Shown here piece after piece: positions 38,764 through 50,500 of a stretch of DNA of 64,000 bases (position 1 is its first letter; each line of letters begins with the position of its first letter). The DNA lies in the NCBI RefSeq assembly GCF_022539665.2, contig NC_081335.1:2976001-3040000 (forward strand), in the 5' to 3' direction. Source of the stretch: Daphnia carinata (Eukaryota; Arthropoda; Branchiopoda; Diplostraca; Daphniidae). Position numbers and translations under genes: made by a program. Under the pieces are notes generated by a model. It ran no database searches. It saw only the letters and a list, made by a program, of their open reading frames with translations, and had not been told where the DNA came from.

Positions 38764-39334
38764 TGGTGCGTTTCTGCTTCCATTTGCATATGACTATGAG
38801 TTTCCGAGCCTGATCTCCATAGCAAATAATGAAGGCATTCTCTCCTTTCCCAAATAGTCCTTAAGACAAATATTCTGTCTTGTATTTCTATGAGTGAAGA
38901 TTTGTTAATAACCGTTTTTTTCAGCACAAATTTTCCGGTGTAGGGAGCTGTACTTTATAAATCGTCTTACAATCCTCTGCAAAACAATCTTGACGCACGA
39001 GATCCCAGTCTCGAGATTTTCTGAGAACGAACTGTTTTTAAATGAATTTCATTAACCTTCCTGGTTTTCTTAATTACTGTAATGTATAACTATATATGAA
39101 CGAGGTTTTATTATTTTTTTTTTTATAAAGATTTTTTGGAGTGTTAATACACCCCTATATTTTCTTTTAATAAATATATCTATTGTATAAATATAGAAGA
39201 ATAATAGGAACACAAATTCAATTCGTTTTACCAGATTTACACACAATAAGGTTAGCCTGCCAATCTTTTTACTGGTAGTACATTTCAATAATTACGCAAT
39301 CGCTTAAACGTTAAAAAATTTTTTATTCCGACAG

Positions 39335-39439
39335 CGGAGCCTGAACAGTCCCAATCATGTGAAATGGAAGGAAAAACCGTGTATGTATTATGCTAAAATT
39401 CCCGCTGAAGATTGGCAAGATGCCATTAAGAACCACTAG
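39335..39439 (+). CDS. Unassigned terminal coding exon
   Basis: Immediately after a good acceptor (TTTTATTCCGACAG) an open frame of 34 codons runs to a TAG. It begins RSLNSPNHVKWKEKP and ends KIPAEDWQDAIKNH. The composition is strongly protein-like. I do not recognise the family, and I cannot find its upstream exon between egghead and this point. It may be an alternative last exon of egghead or the end of a small gene whose first exons I missed. MPC1 begins only about 120 bp downstream on the same strand. Confidence 0.4.
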   Translation, partial: RSLNSPNHVKWKEKPCMYYAKIPAEDWQDAIKNH

Positions 39440-39556
39440 ATGACCAGATCGTGTTCACGTTTTCATCACGAGCAGACGCACCTGAAATACGTGGGCTGCT
39501 TGGTGGATACAGATATATGTTTATTTACTTGTGAACTATTAGTTTCTTTTTTAAAC

Positions 39557-40139
39557 ATGGCTGCGAAACGAGCAATTAACTATCTAACAAACAAAGAAAT
39601 GCGAGATTATCTGACAAGGTAATTACAAAAAACCCTCTACCATTATGGAAATGTACCGTAATATTCGACCTTCTCATGACTCCATCGTTCATGGCTATTG
39701 TAGTTGTTGTCAAGTCCGATCTTAATCAATATCAATTGGACTTTTCTGCTTTTTTATGATTAAAGTTTTCTTTTATCAACTTTTTTTGTTCCTCCTTTTC
39801 TCAGCACACATTTCTGGGGACCTGTGGCAAACTGGGGTATACCTATTGCAGCTATAGCTGATTCTGGAAAGGATGTTTCAATGATTAGTGGAAAAATGAC
39901 ATTAGGTAAAAATCAAAATTTAAATTCCATTTTTCTTCTAACTATTTTGAAATTTTCTAAATCATGGTAAAGCATTGACACTGTATTCAATGATATTTAT
40001 GAGATTTGCTTGGAAAGTGCAGCCCCGCAATTTGCTCCTTTTTGCCTGCCATTTTACCAATTCTGGTGCACAAATGTTTCAGGGCTACAGGTTTTTGAAC
40101 CATTACTATGGGAAAAAAAAAGAAGAACCCTCTCCATAG
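39557..40139 (+). CDS. Mpc1: Mitochondrial pyruvate carrier 1
   Basis: MPC1 pairs with MPC2 in the inner mitochondrial membrane to import pyruvate. The gene encodes 109 codons in three exons: 39557-39618, 39805-39905 and 39973-40139. Exon 1 begins [19 protein letters not shown]. The family hallmark [20 protein letters not shown] is encoded by exon 2, then [13 protein letters not shown], and [20 protein letters not shown] with [10 protein letters not shown] and [15 protein letters not shown] in exon 3. Length and order match the family. Intron 1 contains the left breakpoint of the segmental duplication (about 39664), which is why the downstream copy at 59091 lacks exon 1. Confidence 0.95.
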
Positions 40140-41579
40140 TACACATTGTGTTTTATGTCTTATGTGTACAAGTATATGTAGAGAGCTTTACAGAAGAATT
40201 GGTTAGTGCCATTGAATAGTGGTGTGAAAATATTAACATGAGCTATGTCTAAGCCCCAAACAAAATAATTGTTCTTAACAATGCTCACTTTTACATGTAT
40301 TTTTAGATTCACAAGAAACAAGCAGAATGTACAAGGTCACATTCTTTGTTTATGAATGTTGGGTTTTTTTTTCTAAATTATATGTAGCATGTAGTTGATG
40401 CACTCATCAACTTGAGGATGCATAAACATTAAACAAGTGATGGTTGGAAATCTGTTGATATAAGGCAGGCATGTTGCTAAATGGTAAATAAATAAAAGTT
40501 GCTTGATATAATATAGTTGATATTGGAAACCTTGCAAATCCTAAATCAATTTCATTTCCTCTTCAGCTGAATGACTGTCTGTAAGAAACCAGATTATCAC
40601 TGTAAGTTAGATTATCACTGTAAGTTGATGCCTGTTGCTTTGCAGATAAACTAGAGGATTTTCTTTTCTTCTTGTTACCCGTAAACGTTGTTATTATTAT
40701 TTTTTTCTATGTAGGTACAAAAAGTTCAGTTTTTCCCATGTAGGTTCAAAAGCTTGATTTTGGAGAAGGCTCTGACAAGGTTCAGTATACCAAAACATTG
40801 ATACTTATGCTAAAGTCGCGCTATGTAGACACGCGGACTCCGATTTTCTTTTTGGAATCTAACGTTTTCGTCAGATTGGTTTTCCCCATCGTTCGCCGAG
40901 CTTAGTATTGCATTTCATGTTTTTTATTTCGAGCAGCTTTCAATATTTTTAGCCGTCGTGTCATTGTGTTATTCAAACACAAGAATGTTTGAAATTGTTA
41001 TATTTTGGAACGTGAAGGTACTAGGGTAGCCTACTGTGTTAACCATACGAATTAAACGATAATGTTAGCTACCCTACCTAGATGGCGTTGAATGCATTTT
41101 GCTTATTTTTGTCTCATGGCGCCACTGTGCCTCAGACGTCTTAAGGTTGTAGTATGTAGCTGGCTAGTTACGAATATCTCTTATGTTTTGTAGCGATTGT
41201 AGCGCGAAAAAAAGGCAAAATACATGATTTTAACTATCAAGATAAATATTTGAAAAAGCGTCTTGTAAGTCACGTATTACGAAATTGTAAATTGAACGTT
41301 TCAAATCACCCTAAACTGTAACCATGACTACTAACATTATCTTTATCTGAAACGAATTTTCATGAACAGATATGAGCTTACCTGTGCCTTGATAACAAGT
41401 TTTACAAGTCTTCCATGATGATAACTGAGGTATAAAATTTTCAATTTATTGTTTCATTGCTTGTGAGCCTGTTGTGAAATTTGTGGTTTTGCATTTCAGT
41501 TTAAACTGTGTATCAAGCAAGTAGAGTTTCTGCAGAAATAAAGAAATTCTTTGATTCTTCACCAAGCCCGTAATTGCAA
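40140..41579 (+). other. Mpc1 3' UTR and upstream region of RNF213-like copy A
   Basis: This region is non-coding. A probable 5' UTR intron lies at 41430-41499 (GTATAA donor, TTGCATTTCAG acceptor, 70 bp), followed by about 80 nt of leader before the ATG at 41580. The same arrangement is preserved in copy B (60550-60702), so the duplication carried the promoter with the gene. Confidence 0.5.
40487..40497 (+). terminator. Candidate poly(A) signal of Mpc1
   Basis: Overlapping AATAAATAAAA about 350 nt beyond the Mpc1 stop codon. Confidence 0.45.
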
Positions 41580-44500
41580 ATGGATGGTAAGTTATTCTCG
41601 TAAAATGTACTAGTTAGAAGGCATGTGTTAGTTGGTATAATAGGTTATTCCATGTAAAACATCTAGTAGTTGCCATGTCAGGCCTATATAGGGGGACATA
41701 GTGGTTATTGGTTATCTTAAAACCAACCTAGCCTAACCTTAATTAACCTAACCTAAACTAACCTAATATGCCTGTATCATAATAGTTCTAAGCAAATGTT
41801 TTGGCAAGGTATGTCAAGACATGTTGCCACCCACACACGAAATCTATTTGTGCGGGTGCTCTATTTGTCACTTACGCTGTATCATAAAAGTTCCAAGCCA
41901 ATGTTTTGGAACGTCAAGTATGTTGTAGAAATTGCCTTTTTTAAATTTAAGAATTCTCTAGAATTAACAATGAGATTCTTTGAATACCAGACTGTTCCAT
42001 TGCCAAATAAGATTGGTAGTATAAAAAATTGCTTGGTAACTTTATGGTAGTTGTCAGTCAGGGGGACAGTGGAATTTTTTTATAGATGTGTATGCATGGT
42101 TACAAATAAACCAACTAGCCGCATTATCATTTATTCACGAACACACTTTATTGTAGAAATGGGTAGCAGAGAAAGAAATTCCGAATTGACAAATCATAAT
42201 AAGTCATCATCAAGTGGCAAGAAAATGAACCAACAAGTGGTCGAAAAGGTTCGAGACCAAATGACGCCTGATATTCCGGAACCTCCAAATGAGAAAAAGG
42301 AGGATATGCAATTGAAAATGGCAGTTGATGGCCGGGAGGACTTGGCAATTGCTCTTGAGTCGGTGACCAACGATGGGAAGGGCTCTAAATGTTTAGCTAG
42401 CAAACCTGTCGACCAGGACCAATTCGATTTAACTGCGGAACTTCAACAAATTATACTTAATGAAACAATTGAAGAAGATGCCAAGACCAATGACCAAGGA
42501 ATGGCAAAAAGAAACGAAGTAAAAATGGAATTGCCAGCCAAATCTGATCATGTGCAACAGCAGAAGTTGAAAATTGAACCGCACTCCAAAACTGATCAGT
42601 GGACAGCCACCGTATTTATAGCAGCGCCTCTAATTAAAAATTATGATTTAGCGATAATTGGAGAAGATCAGCATTTAGGAAAATGGAAACAACCGAAAGG
42701 AGAATTCAAACCATTGGTGCAAATTGGCAAAGACCTTCATATCTTTAAGGGCATTGTTCCCGTCCCTTCAACAGATAAGCCAAATTTCAAATTTGTTCAC
42801 GTCAATGTTACCGACGAAAAGATAGAATATGAAGGAGAGGGAACTTGGGACAATCGGACTGAAGAATTATTGCCCGATTCTTGGAATTTCTTTGTTTTCA
42901 AACCGAAACCTAAATCAGTGTTTGCAAAAATTTGGGAAGCCGTAAAAGCGTATCTCCATAAATCAGAAACAAAAGAAAAAAATAGCTTTCAATTTCTTTA
43001 GAATCGTGTTCGACCACACATTGGAAAACATATTACCAGGTATTGCCTTACATCTGCAAGCCGTTCATACACAAATGTTGAGACTATTCCTTGTTTAATT
43101 AACATTTCATTTTCAGATTGGGATAGTGCCATGGAGTTTATAAGTGAATGCCTCGTAAAGGTAAAACAAGCAACAGGGGCGCAGTCTTCCGAAGGTTTTC
43201 TGCAGTTTCTTAACAAATGGTTCGAGAATCCCGAACTTCAAATTAACTTCGATCAGTTATTGCTACTAATAGTGGGGGCATGCAAGATGGAAGTCTATTC
43301 GACGAAAATGATCGACATCTTAAAACCAAATAGTAAAGAATTCTCGCTTTATTTGCATAATTTTAGTAGTGTGAAACGCAAACGTCAAGATTTTAAAACT
43401 ATTCTCGAAAACATCGCTTGCTACGCTGGACAGGATTTCTGGTGGATTCTTTTTCGCTTAAATCGCTATTCAGAAGCACTTAGAAAATTCAAACCACAGG
43501 AGGTTTCAGAATCCATGTTAAAGACACTGGAAGAGATTCCCGAAGTACTACTAGACAATCCAGACAGCAGGAATAGAGTCGTAGACCATCTAGTCCGTTG
43601 GAATGAGATCGATGAAATATATTTCAACCTGCGTCCTGTTTTCGAAAAAAATATCAACTATCAGCAAATTCTCCAATCGCTTTTACTACAGCGCCTTTTT
43701 GTTCACAAGACGAGCGTCGAAGATGTCAGGAAGATCCTGCGCTCAGAGTTTATGAAAAAGGTTTATCAAAATATTTCAGCTGCAAACCGTGGCATCCCTG
43801 AGACCGAAAACAATACTTCTAACGACATGGTTTTGCTAAAATCAGCCAAACTTGCGCAGGCTGCGACTTCGAAGAGCGGCTGTGAACCTTCCCACGTGAA
43901 ACGGTCATTGTCACAAGAGGGCTTATTATTCGAAGAAGCTATCAGAACTGTTTTCAACAGAAAGCTTTCGGATGCCGCAAAAGTAGCGTGTTGCATTCCC
44001 GATTATATGCTTCCGATCGTGACGCCTATTGTCGAAAACATTGTTTCTCAGACACTGGATACGCATTCAAAATTCAATCGTGATGATTATCGTTACTTTG
44101 GCCAGCTGGATGAGAATTGCTTTAAGAGTTTCCCTCGAGTCAAGGAGAAAATCAGTGCTATACTGCTAAAAATGACGTTGGATCACGTGAAATCAGGCTC
44201 CTTTCAGGATATTCCTACAATAAAACTGATGTTACTCGGGTTAGCTAAAAAAAGGACATCCCTTCCTTGAAACGTGCAAAAGTTGTGGACCTTCAGAAAG
44301 CAATTGGCAGATTGCCCCGAAAGTTCTTCAATAATCTATATACCAATTTGGAAAAATCCGGTACATCGGTAGACAATACTTTGAAACCCTACCGTAAAGG
44401 AGCAACCAAAGCCATAGTGGAACAATTGGAGAACCACTTGGACCAGCTAGCCGACATACTCATTAAAGTCCGGAAACGACGTGTTCCACTCATTGAGTTG

Positions 44501-47500
44501 GCTAGTCTTCAAGTAATTTCATTTCGTTTTAGTACTAGGGTAACTTCAATTTTAATGATGTATTCGTCATTTTTAGGACCTTCAGTTGCTTGACTGCTTA
44601 AAAAGTTTTGGACTTAGTGATCGGACACAAAACGAACTTCGCCAGGAGATAGACGAATTGCGAGAGCGACACAACTTGTATGTTTCCCTTTATAGCAGAT
44701 TTTCCCGTTCAGATGTCATGTTCACCAGTCAAGAAGATGCGCACGAAGAAGAAAATGACCTTGAAGAAGATGACAATGAAGAAAACGACAACGAAGAAAA
44801 CGACAACGAAGAAAACGTCGGTAAACCAGAAACCCGTCATATCTTGGATCCCAAAGAGTGGGAGAGTTATCTTAAAGACGTTGATTCGGGAAGGAGCATT
44901 TTAACTTTACTAGATGCCATCAACTTACCAGTACCGTTACAATTGCCGTCTGCTAGATGGCTATTCCGAATAAAAGAGAGTGATTTGTTTATAGAGAAAA
45001 TATGGCATCCAATGGTGAAGTCTGCACAGACATTACCATTATACAGAAATGATCTGCAAGCATTCGTCGGTGAATGCGCAGCAGAATGGGAACGTTTGGC
45101 ACTCCGTGTAGCCGACGGAAGCACATCGTTCATCTGCATGGACGAAATCGTTAAATTACAATCAGATCCCTATATTCTTTCAGAAAGACATTTGCAAATT
45201 CAGAGTGTGGAAGGTGTTGCAACAGCATATCGAAATTTCAAAAACCTTCAAGATTTACGCCATCTTATCGGTCCATTTGTAGCGGCACTTCGATTCTTCA
45301 CTATTCGCGAAAGGGGCCCAATAGATGCGCTGCACAATTTCGTTAAAACCAATTTGATCAAAAACTGGGATACAACAACACTGGCTCAAATTGCAGAAAA
45401 AGGAATTCTTAAAGTTGTGAATGAAGACCTTAATATCGACCCAGAGCGACCTGAAACGCGAAATGCGATGCAGTTTATCAGTTCCCTGGTCACGGACGGA
45501 AATCGTTCTCCGCTCATCGAATGGCTGAGAGAAAAAACCGAAAAAGACATGGAAGCCATGGGGAAAATTTTACAAGGAACTTTGCTTGAGGCCTATGGTA
45601 GTTTTCTAAACTAGTATTTTTCATATGTTTCTATCTAATAATACCATCTTTTCGTTTCACAGGCCAACTTCAGTCGTTGCGAACACGGATCGCTCCTTTC
45701 CTTCAAAATGAATTTAGGACATATCAAGATCTATTAAAAGTTGTCCGGGCCTCAGAAGAACGCTTTGCGCAGCGCATCTCTGGCCGTGTCCAACCAATCA
45801 ATTGCAAATGGTTGGTTAACATGCTTCCTGAAATTCAAGCCGCTATCCGCGCTAGTGTCATTTCGCCCTCAGAAGACGCCAAAGAAAAACTGACCAAACT
45901 TCGCCAAGTTGCTATTCACCCCAAAAATGAATCCTACTCGATCGAAATACGCCTGAAACCGACCGGTTTACTTTCAATGGAAGAATTGAAACAAGCTTTC
46001 CAGCTGCTGGATATGGCTGCGGTGGATGATGGAGACGATAGCGAAGAATTGATAGGTCGCATTAGACGGAACGTCGGGCTAATCGAGAAGCTATCTGAAG
46101 TATTTCGTCACCTTTATGCATCCGGCTGCATTACCTTCACTTTCCGTAATAGCATTTCTGTTGAGCTTGCTGATTTGGAAACGGAAATCAAAGTGATGCA
46201 AGATCAATTAGAAAAGTGGACCGAAAATTGGAAAGAAATAGAAGAAATGCCCTTCCTATCACTTTTTTCGCGTGGTTACCTTCTTCAGCTAGCAGATTTG
46301 ATCGGCAGAAACGAAATCGATGATGTTAAATCAATTTTGAAGATTCGACTACCGGCTGGGGCGTCAAAAATAGACACACTAGTTAACGAGCTTATTCGGG
46401 AAACTCCCTGTATCGGTGGTGATGAAGACTGGCTTTCTGTTGCTCAGCTATTCACAATTCTTCGACAACTTCATCAACTTATCGAAGCCGTTTTTCACCA
46501 GAAAAATCGTGAACTTGACCTTCCACCATTCCTCGTTTCATATGGTCGAACGTTGAAGTCTCACTTTATCGACAAAGCCGTCGTCATTCTCAACGTCCCG
46601 CGAGAACTTCTAGTAGGATGTTCTTTGGCGGCGTTTATTTCGCTTACAAATCAATCAATAGAGCCAAGTCGAATTCTTTTCGTAACGACCAACACAGACG
46701 AGCCAGAAGTCGAGCGATTTATGAAACTTTGGTCTGTTGGTAAGGCTGAAGCGGATTTTTTTATAATCCTTCACGTCGAGAGACTCACGGCAGCTTGCGC
46801 CTGTGCTATCCGTGAAGGTGTCGATCGAGTCTTACCCGAACGACGCGCCAAACTTTTACTGCTGGCCCAGCACCACCATCGGGTCCAGTCCACAAAATCA
46901 CTTGGTGCTCGACTTGGCGTCGTTTCTGATCGTCTGCTAGAAGTTAATTTCACAGCAGACCAACTGCGCCATTGTTTCGCCAGTCTTCTACCGAATGCGG
47001 CCAACCTGCATTTCTTCACTTCAAAATTGCCGGGTTGCGGCAAGAGCCAACAAGCGATGCAAAAAGCTGCAGATCAAATGCCTAGTCCCGATTATTATCG
47101 CATATGTGTGCGAACTGGCTCCGTTGACGAACTTCTTGCCAGTTTGAAGAAAATTGAAAACCTTTCTAGTCAGTCGAGAAAAAGTGCTGCATATCTTCAT
47201 CTAGATGTCGCCCATTCTGTTTCTCTCGAGTTCAATGACATTTTACTCTCTTTGCTAGTGCATGGAGCACTCTTTGATCCGAAAAAGGCCAAGCTAGGAT
47301 ATTGGATGATCTCTACCCGAACCAGTATTGCTTTGGAATTCGCTTCCCCATTTGGAGTGAAGGAGTTCCCAGTCATAGCTTATCTAGGAAAACACCATGT
47401 ATGTGAATGCAACAAATCCTTTTTCAGCTACGATTTAGCTGCGATGCCCCGTGTTCTTGGACAACCAGTGACGATCAACCGCTCCAACGCCCTTGTGGCG

Positions 47501-50500
47501 ACCGGAAAATTCCTACAACTTAAACAGGCAGGACAGGAAGGATTACGGACGTGGGATGATATTTGTTCTCTTCCCGAAACCCTCATGATTGATCCTTTGC
47601 CTGAAGATTCAACCTTTGATCTCCTAGTGGATTCCTTTCAACATACAGAAAATCGAACTACGCCGACTTTTAGTACCTTAAATGCCATGGCCTCTTTCCT
47701 TTATCGGCACATTTGCGCCATGATAACTAGCATGTGGTTTAATGGCTCAGCTGTGTATCTGTTTGACAGTGACGATTTAGCTGGGGTATTCAAATTGAAT
47801 GTTTTCAATTTATTGCTCAAAGTGGCCAATGATAGCATCAACCGGTGTTGGTCTATAGTCAATGAAGGAAAGAAGCTAAACGAAATGGACTGGACGAACC
47901 GTCAAAGAGCCATGTTCCTGCTGGGACTGAATGAGGATGGATTTATCACTGGTATGAATGTGGTGGGACGCGATGCAAAAGCCTTAAAAAGCATGTTCCA
48001 TGCTAGCTTGCTCCCCACTCTGCAGCAGCAGTATCTCCATTTTCAAGAGTTACGCGGATTCCGAAATCTAATGCAGAGCCAGGATGGCGCTGAAGTCATC
48101 TTGAACGCTATGCGATCTCTTTTGCTCTTGGATGGAACTGCCACCAGTGCAGTCAAAGTATATAAGTTGGATAGCGATCCCAAAAATACTGCAGCTAGTC
48201 AACGTTTAAACGAGTTGGTTGGACAAGATCAAGGGTTAGTTAATTTTGATTTCGCATTTTCCCAAATAAGACAACAGTTTGAATTCAACTTGTTCTAGGT
48301 ATGTGCTGACTGGGGATAACATCACGAAAATGATGTTTGCTCTGTATCGGATCCGTTGTGGCCTTCCTGTGATAGCTTTCGGAGAGGCTGGCGTGGGAAA
48401 AAGTGCCCTATTCCGCTTCCTCATTCAGACATTGCTGGGTCACACGTTTGAAGTCTGCAATGTTAATAGCGGGACAACTATTGAAGATGTAGAGAAGATG
48501 ATCGAATCTGCTGTGAAAATCATATCGAGAAACCCTGAAGCCCAGGTATTCCTCTTCTTCGACGAAATGAACACCGCAGATCCACACGTCATCGCGTTCT
48601 TCAAAGAACTTATGCTTGACCGCCATTGCCATGGGACACTTTTGCCAGAAAATTTACATTTAATGGCTGCCGCCAATCCTTATCGTCATTTGCACGAGGC
48701 AGATAAAGAAGCCGCTGTCGGACTGGCTTTTCGCTTTGCCCAAAGTACGCAAAGTGAGAACAGGGGTGCCCGGTCCGACGCACGTGATTTGGTGTATCGA
48801 GTCAACGAATTACCGGCCGCCTTCTATGATCACATTTATGATTTTGGTCACCTTTGCAACGAAGCCGAAAACACGTATATTGAAGAAATCTGTCAATATG
48901 GGTTGCCTAGGTCCGACTTTACTCCCGGGCGCGTCAAACGGTTTGTTTCCGTTGTTCAGAGGAGTCATCGGGTTGCAAGAGCGCTAAGTGTCGACCCGGA
49001 GTCAGCGGTGTCACTTCGAGATGCCACTCGAGCTGTCCAACTTTTCAATTGGTTTTGTCTAGCACCAGCTGGTCAAAAAATTTCAAATGGAGACGTGACA
49101 GTAGCAGCCGATTTGACCATTTACCTTGTCTACGCCTTCCGATTCCGTAAACGAAAAACGTTTTTGGAGAATGTATTCGGAAAGGATCAATCAGCTTCGA
49201 AGAACATGACTGAAGTTTCCAGAATCATCGCCAAAATGCTTTATGAACAGGCACACGGAGCATCTATCGGCTCAGGAGCAATTGCTTTAAATGACGCCCT
49301 TTGCGAAAACCTTTTTGCTCTGTATGTTTGCGTCCTAAACGGTAACCACTTATTTTTCAGTTTAATTTCTTATTCTCGTAAAATTGCGAATTTCTTGTAC
49401 AAAACTAGGAATATTTCTGATCATTGTTGGACGGCCTGGATCATCGAAGTCGTTGTCGGTCGAAATCTTAAAATTAGTACTTTCACCGGGCAATCACACA
49501 CTCCGACACAATTTAGGAGATTTGCCTGCCATTACAGAGCGCTATTTCCAGTGCTCACCGATGTCGACATCTTCTGGATTCAAAGCCCTGTTCGAATCGG
49601 CGCAACGACTTAGCGTCGATCCGAAGAGGATGCTTGCTATGGTGGTGCTGGATGAACTCGGCTTGGCCGACATGTCGCCAGAAAAACCTATCAAGGTGTT
49701 GCACGCCGAACTGGAGCGCAAATCCGTGCTGACATCGGGCGAAGAACAGCAGCAGTCGCCGTATTCAGTCGTGGCCCTCAGCAATTGGGTGGTGGATGCT
49801 GCCCAGGTGAACCGAGGAATCTTGATTTTACGCACGCAAGCCAACAAGGAAGATCTGTTAAGATCGGCGAAACAGCTAGCCGAGTCATTGATCGTTAAAT
49901 TCGCTAAAGAATCTGCAAGAGAGCGCATCATTGAGATGCTAACTGAAAGCCTAGAAAGTGTTGTCAGCACATATCAAGAACTTGACAAAAGAGAAGATAT
50001 TGGTGGAGGCCATTTTTTCTCGATGAGAGATTTCTTTTTCTGCGTCAAGAATTTCGTTTGCTCCGTTTTTGATTCTGACACGATTTCTCGACACCTATTG
50101 ATTCAGTCAGCAGTTCGTAACTTTGGCGGCCATGAAAAAGCTAGAAGATTGGTAAGAAGCAGCATAGCTAATAACCTCGAAATGAATTTGGACGTCATTC
50201 CAGTTACATCACCACTCAACCTGATTGTGGCAAACATTCAAGATTCTTCAAAACCGCTATCGATTCATATCGCCAGACATTTAATGATTCTTAACCGATC
50301 GATGATTGGACTACAATTACTCAATCGCTATGTTAAAAGGCAATTGGATGATGGAACGAACTGGAATGTTCTGTTTGGTTCCTGCTTTCCAGGCGATTTG
50401 CAAGTTACAGCCGTGACAAGAAAATTACGTCAAGTGGAACAAGCTATCCGATCGGGCGGCGTTCTAATTCTGTGCCACGCTGATCAGCTTTTCGAATCTC

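Larger units (their letters stand above)
39664..45148 (+). repeat. Segmental duplication, copy A (part matching 58951-64000)
   Basis: Starting inside Mpc1 intron 1 at GACCTTCTCATGACTCCATC, this stretch matches 58951 to the right edge of the window. The match covers Mpc1 exons 2-3, the intergenic region, the RNF213-like promoter and its first four coding exons. Coding stretches I compared differ by only a few bases per 60. The main length difference is in RNF213-like intron 1 (570 bp here, 296 bp in copy B). The true right end is beyond the window for copy B. Confidence 0.9.

Noticed and set aside
43002-43039. Treating copy A exon 2 as ending at the stop 42999-43001 to make a small stand-alone CBM20 gene
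   Set aside because: Copy B shows the same exon continuing to a donor with one A fewer, and the following exons of copy A remain coding. A separate gene is less likely than an indel.
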